A stretch of DNA of 64,000 nucleotides. Source: Syntrophomonas sp. DTU018. Its GTDB lineage: Bacteria > Bacillota > Syntrophomonadia > Syntrophomonadales > Syntrophomonadaceae. This document shows, piece after piece, positions 17,491 through 25,924 of this stretch. Position 1 is the first letter of the stretch. Every line of letters starts with the position of its first letter. The notes under the pieces were generated by a model. It ran no database searches. It saw only the letters and a program-made list of their open reading frames with translations, and was not told where the DNA came from. Location: the NCBI GenBank assembly GCA_001513155.1, contig LFSR01000034.1, positions 21,000 to 84,999 on the forward strand. Reading direction: 5' to 3'. The position numbers and the translations under genes are program-made.

Positions 17491-18807
17491 ATGTGTGATA
17501 CCATGGTGGCCATGGGAGAAGTCAGCCGGGACGGACGGGTATATTTTGCCAAGAACAGTGATCGCCAGCCCAATGAACCCCACATCATAATCCAGGTTCC
17601 CAGGCGGCAGCACCCCAAAGGTGCCCGGTTACGCTGCACTTATATTGAAATTGAGCAGAGCCCGGAGACTTACGCAGTTCTGCTGTTAAAACCCTCCTGG
17701 ATTTGGGGCTGCGAAATGGGCGCCAACGAATTTGGACTTAATATCGGCAATGAAGCGGTTTTTACCCGGGAGAAGTATGAGCCTGCCGGATTACTCGGCA
17801 TGGACCTGATCCGGCTGGCCTTGGAGAGATGCCGTACCAGCCAGGAAGCCCTGGAGCTTATTATTGATCTGCTGCAAAAGTATGGGCAGGGAGGCAACTG
17901 CGGGTATGAGAAACCCTTTACCTACCACAACTCCTTCCTCATAGCCGATCCCCGGGAAGCCTGGGTTTTGGAGACCGCCGGCAAGTACTGGGCGGCAGAG
18001 AAAGTCAGGGATATCCGGACTATATCCAACGGCCTTACCATCGGTTCCCATTATAATCGATCCCACCCTGACCTGATCAAGCATGCCCTGGAAAAGGGCT
18101 GGTGCAAATCGGAAGAGGAATTTAACTTTGCCCGCTGTTACAAAGACAAGCTGTTTACCTATTTCAGCGGCTCAGGCCAGCGCTGCAGCTGCAGCCAGCA
18201 GGTACTGGAAGCTGAAAAAGGCAAAATCGATGCCGCGGTTATGATGCAAGTTTTACGTTCCCACCATCCCTCTGTCCAGGGAAGGCAATTCCGGCAAGCA
18301 GGCCTGAAAAGCGTCTGCATGCACGGCGGAGGAATCATCGGCGACCATACTACCGGCAGTTATGTAGCCTGTTTATCGGATAAAAACCATCTTTACTGGG
18401 TAACAGGAGCCTCCACTCCCTGCCTGGCCATGTTCAAACCCTTGTGGTTTATGGAAAAAAATCCGGTGGTATTTGGCGAAGACCAGCAGCAGGAGGCCAT
18501 CAGCTACTGGCAGCTGAGAGAGAGATTCCACCGCATGGTTATAAACGGGCAGGTAACCAACTTGGAATCCTACTATGAGAAGCGGGACCAGTTGGAGAAA
18601 TCCTGGCAGGAAACTGCAGCCCAGCTGGACGCAGAATCGGCCAGTGACAGTACCAGGATAGAATTTATGACCGAGGCCTGGCGACAGGAGGCCGAGGTTA
18701 TCCAGAAGTACATTGCTGAAAACCAAAACAAGCCCATCCGCCGCCGGGGCAATCCCTATTTTCGCAGCTATTGGCGTCGCCAGACCCAGCGTTTGGGCAG
18801 GACTTGA
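17491..18807 (+). CDS. Secernin / peptidase family C69 (N-terminal nucleophile hydrolase)
   Basis: A 438-residue protein beginning MCDTMVAMGEVSRDG. In the C69/secernin family, Cys2 becomes the N-terminal nucleophile after removal of Met, and that Cys is present. VYFAKNSDR and WGCEMGANEFGLNIGNEAVF are further family hallmarks, as is SFLIADPREAWVLETAG. Such proteins are dipeptidases or amide hydrolases; the substrate here is unknown. There is no signal peptide, so it should be cytoplasmic. The start ATG has AGAGGAGG. A glycerate kinase gene follows after 35 bases on the same strand. Confidence 0.88.
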   Translation: MCDTMVAMGEVSRDGRVYFAKNSDRQPNEPHIIIQVPRRQHPKGARLRCTYIEIEQSPETYAVLLLKPSWIWGCEMGANEFGLNIGNEAVFTREKYEPAGLLGMDLIRLALERCRTSQEALELIIDLLQKYGQGGNCGYEKPFTYHNSFLIADPREAWVLETAGKYWAAEKVRDIRTISNGLTIGSHYNRSHPDLIKHALEKGWCKSEEEFNFARCYKDKLFTYFSGSGQRCSCSQQVLEAEKGKIDAAVMMQVLRSHHPSVQGRQFRQAGLKSVCMHGGGIIGDHTTGSYVACLSDKNHLYWVTGASTPCLAMFKPLWFMEKNPVVFGEDQQQEAISYWQLRERFHRMVINGQVTNLESYYEKRDQLEKSWQETAAQLDAESASDSTRIEFMTEAWRQEAEVIQKYIAENQNKPIRRRGNPYFRSYWRRQTQRLGRT

Positions 18808-18842
18808 TCCAATCATACACAGAACGGATGTGGTATCGATCA

Positions 18843-19985
18843 ATGCGTATTCTCATTGCTCCTGATTCTTTTAAGGAAAGCCTGACGGCGGTACAGGTAG
18901 CGGACTATATGGCCGCCGGAGTCAGGCAGGTATATCCTGAGGCGGATATCAAGCAGGTTCCTTTATCAGACGGGGGAGAAGGCCTGACCGAATCCCTTAC
19001 CGCAGCATTGGGCGGGGTAATTAAACACTGCACCGTTACCGATCCTTGCGGGAATAAGGTCCAGGCTGCCTATGGGGTAGCGGGAGACCATACTGTCATA
19101 ATGGAGATGGCCCAGGCTTCCGGGCTGGAGTTGGTTCCCCGTGATAAACGCAACCCCTTGACCGCTACCACCTACGGTACCGGAGAACTGATCAAAGCGG
19201 CTTTGGATGAGGGATGCCGAACCATTATTATTGGTATAGGCGGCAGTGCTACCAATGATGGGGGAGCAGGCATGGCCCAAGCCTTGGGGGCACGGCTGCT
19301 GGACAGTTCCGGCCGGGAAATCAGCCGGGGCGGGGCAGGATTGCTGCAGCTGGACCGTATTGATGTTGCCGGTTTGGACCCTCGTCTGGCTGAAACTGAG
19401 ATCAGAGTGGCCTGTGATGTCACCAACCCCTTGTATGGACCCCAGGGAGCATCGTATATATATGGGCCCCAAAAGGGGGCCGATGCTGACATGGTCAAAA
19501 TTCTTGACCGGGCTCTGCAGCACTGGGCGGAGGTAATCAAGCGGGATCTGGGTATGGATGTTGCCGATATCCCCGGGGCTGGGGCTGCGGGGGGACTGGG
19601 TGCCGGCCTGCTGGCCTTTGCCGGGGGAAAGCTGCAGCCGGGGCTGGACCTGGTTTTGGAGGTACTGAAAATGGAAGAAATACTGGCCAGCGGGCTGGAT
19701 CTGGTTATTACCGGCGAAGGTTCCATTAACCAGCAGAGCCTATACGGGAAAGTACCGGTGGGATTGGCCAGGCGAGCCAAACGGTATGGAATACCGGTGG
19801 TAGCTATTGTGGGCTCTATTGGGCCTGGCGCTGAAGCAGTATACCAGCATGGGATCGACGCAGTGATCAGCATTGCACCCGGACCCATAACTCTGGAGGA
19901 GTCCCTGAGCCGGGCCGGTGAATTGATCCGGGAAGCGGCCCACACTGCTTTACGCTTGTTTAGAATCGGGAGAAATAGTTTATAA
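18843..19985 (+). CDS. Glycerate kinase (GarK/GlxK type)
   Basis: A 380-residue type I glycerate kinase, phosphorylating D-glycerate. The N-terminus MRILIAPDSFKESLTA, the LSDGGEGL motif, the glycine-rich GIGGSATNDGGAGMAQALGA and the C-terminal LVITGEGSINQQSL and GIPVVAIVGSIG match the family over its full length. The ATG at 18843 fits the family start, but no strong ribosome site is visible there, so translation may be coupled to the preceding gene (gap 35 bases). Product would be 2-phosphoglycerate in this family. Confidence 0.92.
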   Translation: MRILIAPDSFKESLTAVQVADYMAAGVRQVYPEADIKQVPLSDGGEGLTESLTAALGGVIKHCTVTDPCGNKVQAAYGVAGDHTVIMEMAQASGLELVPRDKRNPLTATTYGTGELIKAALDEGCRTIIIGIGGSATNDGGAGMAQALGARLLDSSGREISRGGAGLLQLDRIDVAGLDPRLAETEIRVACDVTNPLYGPQGASYIYGPQKGADADMVKILDRALQHWAEVIKRDLGMDVADIPGAGAAGGLGAGLLAFAGGKLQPGLDLVLEVLKMEEILASGLDLVITGEGSINQQSLYGKVPVGLARRAKRYGIPVVAIVGSIGPGAEAVYQHGIDAVISIAPGPITLEESLSRAGELIREAAHTALRLFRIGRNSL

Positions 19986-20163
19986 CATGGTTTACAAAGG
20001 AGACAGCATAAGTTTAACCTGTAATCATGAGTTGAGATCCCCTCTGGAAATTATTATGCATAGCCGGCAGGGGAAAATGGAATCTTAATTGGAAAGAGGA
20101 GGGAAGAAAGATACGCAGCTAGAATAATCTACCTTATGTTTAACATGCGCAGGAGGGACTTCA

Positions 20164-21468
20164 ATGGATGGACTTTTTAAACTAACGGAACGCGGTACAT
20201 CAGTTAAAACGGAAATACTGGCTGGGTTTACCACCTTCATTACCCTGTCTTACATAATTTTTGTTAACCCCAGTATTCTTGCTGATGCCGGCATTCCTAA
20301 GGAAGCAGCTATAGCTGCCACTATTCTTGCCTCCGTTTTCGCCACGCTTTTGATGGCTTTCTTTGCCAATTATCCGATAGTAGTGGCACCGGGAATGGGC
20401 TTGAATGCTTTCTTTACTTATACAGTAGTTCTGGGGTTTGGACTGCATTGGACGGTAGCTTTGGGAGCCGTTTTTATTTCCGGTATCCTGTTTTTTATCC
20501 TCACAGTTACCACAATACGTACTTATATTATTGATGCAGTGCCCCCTTCACTGCGGGCGGCTATACCGGTAGGTATCGGCCTGTTCATTGCTTTTATAGG
20601 TCTGCAGAATGCGGGAATAGTCCAAGGTGACCCATCCACCCTGCTGACCCTGGGTGACTTGACCCAGACCGGCACTATTCTGGCTATTTTTGGGCTGTTG
20701 CTGGCTGGTATCCTAATGGCGAGAGCGGTAAAGGGCGCATTGATTATCAGTATTCTGGTCACCACGGCTCTGGGCATGGTGGTGGGGGCCATACCCCTGC
20801 CCCAGAGCTTGGGAGATCTGGTCAGCTTAGATTTACCCAGTTTAGCTCCTACCTTTGGCAAGATGGATCTGCAAGGCGCTCTGGCTTTTGGGGTTTTAAA
20901 CATTATCTTCACTTTTACCATGGTGGAACTTTTCGATAATATGGGAACTCTTATGGGCCTGCTGAGAAAGGCTAATTTAATGAAGGATGAGGGGCATCCC
21001 CCTGAGCTGGGCAGAGCTTTTGTGGCGGACTCCCTGGGTACCATGGCCAGTGCTGTTTTGGGTACCAGCACCGTTACTTCCTATATTGAAAGTGCTTCCG
21101 GGGTGGCGGAAGGCGGGAGAACCGGGTTAACTGCCATTACCGCTGCGGTGCTCTTCCTGGCAGCCCTTATCTTTGCTCCCCTAATCGGCTTGGTGCCGGG
21201 CTTTGCCACAGCGCCCGCGTTGATCATTGTCGGGGCGCTGATGCTGACGGAGATAGTGCACGTGGATTTCAAGGATTTTACGGAAACTTTACCCGCTTTT
21301 CTCACTATCATCGGCATGCCGCTGACTTACAGTATCGCCACCGGCCTGGGCTTGGGATTCATCGGTTATACCCTGGTGAAACTGTTTTCCGGCCGCTGGA
21401 GAGATATTCACTGGATGATGTATATTATCGCTATCCTGTTCGTAATCAATTTTGTGCTGCGGGCTTAA
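20164..21468 (+). CDS. Adenine/guanine/hypoxanthine permease, NCS2 family (AzgA/PbuG-like)
   Basis: A 434-residue hydrophobic transporter with about 12-13 predicted membrane segments. The N-terminus FKLTERGTSVKTEILAGFTT, VAPGMGLNAFF, TIIVVEL-like FTFTMVELFDNMGTLMGL and LGTSTVTSYIESASGVAEGGRTG are hallmarks of the AzgA/PbuG purine symporter branch. It likely imports purine bases with protons. The start has CAGGAGGGA at good spacing. The 178-base leader (19986-20163) shows no purine riboswitch that I could recognise. A strong terminator follows, so it is probably monocistronic. Confidence 0.9.
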   Translation: MDGLFKLTERGTSVKTEILAGFTTFITLSYIIFVNPSILADAGIPKEAAIAATILASVFATLLMAFFANYPIVVAPGMGLNAFFTYTVVLGFGLHWTVALGAVFISGILFFILTVTTIRTYIIDAVPPSLRAAIPVGIGLFIAFIGLQNAGIVQGDPSTLLTLGDLTQTGTILAIFGLLLAGILMARAVKGALIISILVTTALGMVVGAIPLPQSLGDLVSLDLPSLAPTFGKMDLQGALAFGVLNIIFTFTMVELFDNMGTLMGLLRKANLMKDEGHPPELGRAFVADSLGTMASAVLGTSTVTSYIESASGVAEGGRTGLTAITAAVLFLAALIFAPLIGLVPGFATAPALIIVGALMLTEIVHVDFKDFTETLPAFLTIIGMPLTYSIATGLGLGFIGYTLVKLFSGRWRDIHWMMYIIAILFVINFVLRA

Positions 21469-21504
21469 GAAACTATTCATAGCAAGATAGCGGGAATCAA
21501 CAAA

Positions 21505-21540
21505 AAGGTAGCGGAAAATGAGGTTTCCGCTACCTTACTT
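21505..21540 (+). terminator. Rho-independent terminator after the purine permease
   Basis: A 13-bp perfect stem (AAGGTAGCGGAAA / TTTCCGCTACCTT) with a 6-base loop, followed by a short T-rich tail. Confidence 0.8.
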
Positions 21541-21541
21541 C

Positions 21542-21818
21542 AGACTGTCAAAGAAGTCTATTAGCGGTTAGACGTTCGAGATTGCCACGCTCCTTCGGGG
21601 CTCGCAATTATCACCAGAAGAACTGGCCACGATAAATGAAAAGTTACCTTTGGTGTCATTGCGAGCCCCTGGAAGGGGCGCGGCAATCTCCTTCTCTGCC
21701 TGCTATCCGGAATTGAGATCGCCACGGCACTTCGTGCCTCGCGATGACAAAGCGCAGTCATTTTCACAGCAATGACACATAAGATGGCCTTTTGGTATGT
21801 CAACTTTTTTGACACTCT
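21542..21818. mobile_element. MITE-like element (dispersed repeat family A)
   Basis: The ends are imperfect inverted repeats: agactgtcaaagaagt (21542-21557) and the reverse complement of 21803-21818, agagtgtcaaaaaagt (14 of 16 identical). Inside are three family A half-units in alternating orientation. There is no transposase gene. Size is about 277 bases and it fills the gap between pbuG-like and fdhD. Confidence 0.65.
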
Positions 21819-21866
21819 CAATTAACTGTTGGACAGAATTTTTATGTTTAACCAGCGTCAAAGTTG

Positions 21867-22637
21867 CTACTCCCTGGCGATGCGATGTCCATGACAATAC
21901 AAGTTAAAGCGCCGGCCTCGAGCGAATCCTACCACCGTAATGCCCAATTCTTCAGCCCGGTCGATTGCCTTGTAAGTTGGTGCGGACCGGGATACAATCA
22001 TGGGAAAGCCTGCGCGGCCTGCTTTCAACACGATCTCTGACGCTATCCGGCCGCTCAGCAGCAGGCACTTATTGAACAGGGGAATCTCTTGCAAGAAAGC
22101 ATAGCCTATCACCTTGTCTACGGCATTATGCCTGCCGATATCCTCGAATCTTATAACTGTACCGCGCTGGTCACCTAAGGCTGCACTATGTACACCGCCG
22201 GTTTTCCTAAAAGTAAGGGAACTAGCATCTAGTTCGGCAATTAACTGCAGCAGGTGAGCAGGAGACCAGAGCTGGTGGTTATCAGGGTAAGCATGCGGTT
22301 GTACCTGAAGTTCGCTGCCCCGTCCCATACAGGTGTTAATCTGCCGCGGAGCGGACAGATCTACCGGTTTTGTAGTTTCCACCTCCAACTGCAGCGGATG
22401 AGGAACATTTACCGAAACCAGGTCCTGGTAAGAACTGATAAATCCTTCACTCACCAAATATCCCACCGCTAGTTCCCGTGTATGCTCAGGGGAACAGGCT
22501 ACTGACACTAATTTTTCGCCGTTAAGAATTATCTGCAGGTGTTCCTCCACCACCAAATAGTCTGTAAAAGAACTCCAAGTACCCTCTGAAAATGATTGCA
22601 CGTACCTTTCTCTGCAAATAGGTAATGTATCCATCAT
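21867..22637 (-). CDS. fdhD: Formate dehydrogenase accessory sulfurtransferase FdhD
   Basis: A 256-residue FdhD-family protein, which delivers sulfur to the molybdenum/tungsten cofactor of formate dehydrogenase. Visible: ELAVGYLVSEGFI, the cysteine-loop INTCMGRGS (Cys103), GGVHSAAL, FEDIGRHNAVDKVIGYA and SGRIASEIVLKAGRAGFPMIVSRSAPT. In E. coli the loop has two cysteines (CxxC); here the second position is Arg, leaving one. The start ATG has GAGGGGTG upstream. No formate dehydrogenase gene is in the window, but its presence elsewhere is implied; formate is a known electron carrier in syntrophic Firmicutes. Confidence 0.92.
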   Translation of the reverse strand: MMDTLPICRERYVQSFSEGTWSSFTDYLVVEEHLQIILNGEKLVSVACSPEHTRELAVGYLVSEGFISSYQDLVSVNVPHPLQLEVETTKPVDLSAPRQINTCMGRGSELQVQPHAYPDNHQLWSPAHLLQLIAELDASSLTFRKTGGVHSAALGDQRGTVIRFEDIGRHNAVDKVIGYAFLQEIPLFNKCLLLSGRIASEIVLKAGRAGFPMIVSRSAPTYKAIDRAEELGITVVGFARGRRFNLYCHGHRIARE

Positions 22638-22819
22638 TGCCCCAACACCCCTCGTAAGATACGGCTTTTCGTAAGCCTGCCTTAATTATACCTGTCTTTT
22701 CAGGAAAGAACAGCCATGCCATGGTGTAATAAAAAGGAGGAGCGGCAATTGTCATAGAAAAGCTCGCATAGTACTATAAATAATAGTTGGCGAATCAAGT
22801 ACAGGCAGGGGGTAGCACG

Positions 22820-23476
22820 GTGAGAAAGCAACAGTATGCTGTAATTGGTGTAGGCCGTTTTGGCGAAAGCATAATCCGCGAACTGACTAGGATGGGGCAC
22901 GAAGTACTGGCTATTGATACCGATGAAGATAAAGTTCAGTATATAGCCGATATAGCTACCCAGGCTGTACAGGCAGACTCCATGGATGAAAAAGTGCTTA
23001 GATCTCTGGATATTACCAGTTTTGATGCGGTAGTTGTGGCTATTGGGGAAGATATAGAGTCCAGCATACTGACCTGTCTTACCCTCAAAGAAATGGGCGT
23101 AAAAAAAATCATCGCCAAAGCTCACAGCCCCATGCATGGTAAAGTGCTTTCCAAAATCGGAGTGGACCTGGTGGTACACCCGGAACGGGACATGGCCATC
23201 AGACTGGCCCGGACTCTGGTATCCAACAGTATTATCGAACATATTGACCTATCGGCGGAATATGGTATCTGGGAAATAGTCACCCCCCGTAGTTTAGTTG
23301 GCAAGAACCTTAAGGACAGCGGACTGCGCCCCAAACTAGGCCTTAACATCCTGGCCATTAGAACTGGAGATGACATAGTAGTATCACCCCTTCCGGAGCA
23401 TGTTATCCAAGATGGTGATATCCTGGTAGTACTTGGCCCCACCCGTTCTCTGGAAAAACTCAATGGAATGGACTAG
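22820..23476 (+). CDS. ktrA: Potassium channel regulatory subunit, TrkA family (KtrA-like)
   Basis: A 218-residue RCK protein: an N-terminal Rossmann RCK_N domain (YAVIGVGRFGESIIREL, then VLAIDTDEDKVQ) and a C-terminal RCK_C domain (SLVGKNLKDSGLRPKLGL to DILVVLGPTRSLEKL). It binds nucleotides and gates the KtrB pore encoded 8 bases downstream. I choose the GTG at 22820, with CAGGGGG upstream; an in-frame ATG at 22787 has no ribosome site. The single RCK_N/RCK_C pair marks the Ktr rather than the double Trk type. Confidence 0.92.
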   Translation: MRKQQYAVIGVGRFGESIIRELTRMGHEVLAIDTDEDKVQYIADIATQAVQADSMDEKVLRSLDITSFDAVVVAIGEDIESSILTCLTLKEMGVKKIIAKAHSPMHGKVLSKIGVDLVVHPERDMAIRLARTLVSNSIIEHIDLSAEYGIWEIVTPRSLVGKNLKDSGLRPKLGLNILAIRTGDDIVVSPLPEHVIQDGDILVVLGPTRSLEKLNGMD

Positions 23477-23484
23477 ATTAAAAC

Positions 23485-24798
23485 ATGAACAGCAATGTTA
23501 TTAACCCCCCTAAAGTATTGATCGGCAGCTTTATGCTGGTAGTTTTAATCGGAACCCTGTTGCTGAGCTTGCCATTGGCAGTGAAAACAGGAAACCCCGA
23601 CCTGCTTACCGCCTTATTCACTTCTGCTTCTGCTGCCTGTGTTACTGGTTTAGTAACTGTTGATACCGCTTCCCACTGGACTGTTTTCGGACAAGTAGTC
23701 ATACTGCTGCTGATCCAGATAGGCGGGCTGGGCTTAATGACTTTCGTTACCTATTTTTTTATTATGCTGGGGCGGCGCTTGAATCTTAAACAGAAGATGA
23801 TTTTGCAGTATGCTCTCAACCGCAGTTCCATGGCGGATCTGATTGAAATAATTCGCTACTTGCTGGTGATCTCTCTCAGTTTTGAAACGGCAGGCACTTT
23901 GATCTTGTTTATCCATTGGCTGCCGGAAATGGGAGCAGGGAAAGCCCTGTGGTATGGTCTGTTTCATGCGGTATCTGCTTTCAACAATGCCGGGTTTGAT
24001 TTATTCGGCAATTTCAACAGCCTGCAGGCCTTTACCGGCGATGTAGTGGTAAACCTTACTTTATCCATCCTGTTTATTACGGGAAGCCTGGGCTTTCTGG
24101 TCATTTATGAGCTTTTTACCTATCGCCGGCAGGGCAGGCTTTCCCTCCATAGCCGTCTGGTTCTGGCAGGCACCGCTGCCCTTTTGCTGCTGGGGGTAAC
24201 CGTTATTCTCCTGATCGAATACAATCAGGCTTTGGCAGCCCTGTCCTGGCCGGATAAAATCCTGGCAGCCTATTTCCTGTCTGCCACCCATACTGCAGGA
24301 TTTTCCACGATAGACATAAACAGCACTCTGCCGGCCACGCAAATATTTATGATGGGAATGATGTTCATCGGCGGTGCCCCTGGGTCTACCGCGGGGGGCA
24401 TCAAGGTAACCACTCTGCTGCTGCTGGCCATGATCATTTGGAGTGTCTTTTCCGGGAAAAAGGATGTGGAAATAGCCAAGCGGCGCATCTCATCCCAGGA
24501 TGTATCCAGGACCATTACCGTAGTGAGCATTTCTGTTCTGGTAATATTCCTGGGGGCATTGTTGTTATCCGTCCAGCACCACGAATTTCTTCCCGTTTTG
24601 TTTGAGGTAGTCTCGGCCACGGGAACCGTAGGTTTAAGCCTGGGACTTACCCAAAGTCTAACCCCCTTAGGGCAGATCATAATTATAGCCATAATGCTTT
24701 TTGGGCGATTGGGCCCGGTAACCATTGGATTAGCCCTGGCTTACCGTCCTCAGACCAGCGCCATCCGCTATCCGGAAGACCGGATAATGATCGGCTGA
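23485..24798 (+). CDS. ktrB: Potassium uptake membrane subunit, KtrB/TrkH family
   Basis: A 437-residue polytopic protein with four repeated membrane-pore-membrane units. Visible pore-like segments include SASAACVTGLVTVD, FHAVSAFNNAGFDLFG, TAGFSTIDI and SATGTVGLSLGL, and GGAPGSTAGGIKVTT, all typical of the superfamily of K+ transporters. Begins 8 bases after ktrA, so the two are translated from one mRNA and form one transporter. No recognisable terminator follows directly. Confidence 0.92.
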   Translation: MNSNVINPPKVLIGSFMLVVLIGTLLLSLPLAVKTGNPDLLTALFTSASAACVTGLVTVDTASHWTVFGQVVILLLIQIGGLGLMTFVTYFFIMLGRRLNLKQKMILQYALNRSSMADLIEIIRYLLVISLSFETAGTLILFIHWLPEMGAGKALWYGLFHAVSAFNNAGFDLFGNFNSLQAFTGDVVVNLTLSILFITGSLGFLVIYELFTYRRQGRLSLHSRLVLAGTAALLLLGVTVILLIEYNQALAALSWPDKILAAYFLSATHTAGFSTIDINSTLPATQIFMMGMMFIGGAPGSTAGGIKVTTLLLLAMIIWSVFSGKKDVEIAKRRISSQDVSRTITVVSISVLVIFLGALLLSVQHHEFLPVLFEVVSATGTVGLSLGLTQSLTPLGQIIIIAIMLFGRLGPVTIGLALAYRPQTSAIRYPEDRIMIG

Positions 24799-24900
24799 AC
24801 CCTTCCCCCTCTTCTGGCAGTTTTCTGCAGGACTCCAGGAACCATTGGCAGTCATTGCCATATTATGTAGTATATTCTGCAATCAGAGGAGGGTAATAAA

Positions 24901-25446
24901 GTGGGTTATCGCAACTATGATTACCGGAGAGGTGGATGCGGAAGGCCTCCCTATTATAACGGTCATAAGCCCCGTCCCCGTCCTCGTCCCTGTCCGCCGC
25001 CTGCCCAGACCCACACCCATGAGTTTCTAGGCAGCACCCAGCTGGCCGGGGAGATCATCCACAATCATCGCTTTGCCGGAGTATCCAGTGAGGCCATCAA
25101 AAGAGGGAAGAGCCATACCCATGCCATACTGGTAAACAGCGATTTCTTCTTATCCCATTACCATGAAGTAGCCGCCGAAAGCGGACCGGCCATTCCCGTA
25201 GGGGGAGGCAGGCACGTCCACTTTGTTTACGGGGAGACCACCTTTAATGCCGGGCATGATCACGAATTTATTTTTGCCATGTTAATTGAAGACCCCATTT
25301 CCGGTAAGAAACACAAGGACCGCTACGATGCGGAACACTTTGAAGCTTACGAGGAAACCGGGGATATCGAAGTAGACAGCCAGGATCTCCAAGAGGAAAG
25401 CGAGGATATCGAAGAATACAGCCAGGATGCTCAAGACACAGACTAG
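24901..25446 (+). CDS. YmaF family His-rich protein
   Basis: A 181-residue soluble protein starting at GTG behind AGAGGAGGG. After an Arg/Pro-rich N-terminus (RPRPRPRPCPPPAQ) come six H-x-H pairs: THTHEFLG, HNHRFAG, SHTHAIL, SHYHEV, RHVHFVYG and GHDHEFIF. This spaced His pattern is the YmaF family signature; the function is unknown, but clustered HxH pairs suggest metal binding. The C-terminal ~50 residues are strongly acidic (DSQDLQEESEDIEEYSQD) and probably disordered; they are encoded by imperfect DNA repeats. A large hairpin follows the gene. Confidence 0.8.
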   Translation: MGYRNYDYRRGGCGRPPYYNGHKPRPRPRPCPPPAQTHTHEFLGSTQLAGEIIHNHRFAGVSSEAIKRGKSHTHAILVNSDFFLSHYHEVAAESGPAIPVGGGRHVHFVYGETTFNAGHDHEFIFAMLIEDPISGKKHKDRYDAEHFEAYEETGDIEVDSQDLQEESEDIEEYSQDAQDTD

Positions 25447-25497
25447 TGAGTAATAAGTGCTGGAGCAAGAATTTCCGGGGTGCAAATTGCTTATGCA

Positions 25498-25578
25498 GGA
25501 GGGGACAGGTAAACCTGGTATGGCCAGACCGGGCCCAGACAGGTTTAACCGTCCCCTCTGGCTTGCCAAGCCTTTATG
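25498..25578. terminator. Large hairpin between convergent genes
   Basis: Outer arms GAGGGGAC (25499-25506) / GTCCCCTC (25551-25558) and inner arms AAACCTG (25511-25517) / CAGGTTT (25540-25546) form a long stem. It is followed by a small GGCTTGCCAAGCC hairpin and TTTA. It may terminate the YmaF gene and the small winged-helix gene facing it, though the T-run is weak. Confidence 0.45.
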
Positions 25579-25582
25579 TTAA

Positions 25583-25759
25583 CTATTTGGGTTCGTAATA
25601 ACACCGCTTGGGCGAATGAATTTTGTCAGCCTCTTTCAGTTTTTTAATAACCTTGTCTACTTCTTTTTTATCCAGTCCGGACAATTCTGCAACTTCCTTG
25701 CTGGTTAAAGGTTTGCCGGCCTGCTTAAAAGCTTCCAAGACCTTAGCTTCGTTATCCAT
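25583..25759 (-). CDS. Small winged-helix DNA-binding protein
   Basis: A 58-residue protein beginning MDNEAKVLEAFKQAG. The sequence KPLTSKEVAELSGLDKKEVDK followed by VIKKLKEADKI and a short basic C-terminus reads as a helix-turn-helix plus wing, similar to MarR/ArsR-type minimal domains. There is no ligand or dimerisation domain. The ATG at 25759 has AAAGGAG in place; a longer in-frame start at 25828 lacks a ribosome site. It may be a small regulator; targets are unknown. Confidence 0.72.
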   Translation of the reverse strand: MDNEAKVLEAFKQAGKPLTSKEVAELSGLDKKEVDKVIKKLKEADKIHSPKRCYYEPK

Positions 25760-25847
25760 TGACAACACTCCTTTCACCTTATTGTGCCAATAATTATGGA
25801 GGATCATTCCTGGATGTGTCAACTGCACTGCTTTAACAAGAAAACTC

Positions 25848-25876
25848 TTTACTTATTTACCACACTAAAGTAAAAT
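25848..25876 (+). promoter_or_regulatory. Probable promoter of the amino acid ABC transporter operon
   Basis: TTTACT (25848-25853), a 17-base spacer and TAAAAT (25871-25876), 49 bases before the TTG start at 25925. Confidence 0.45.
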
Positions 25877-25924
25877 GAAGAGCGGAACTCATGATTACTG
25901 ATGATTGTTGAGGGGGTAGAAACA

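Noticed and set aside
19986..20163. Possible purine riboswitch before the purine permease
   Set aside because: I could not find the conserved three-way-junction loop sequences; only weak short stems are visible.
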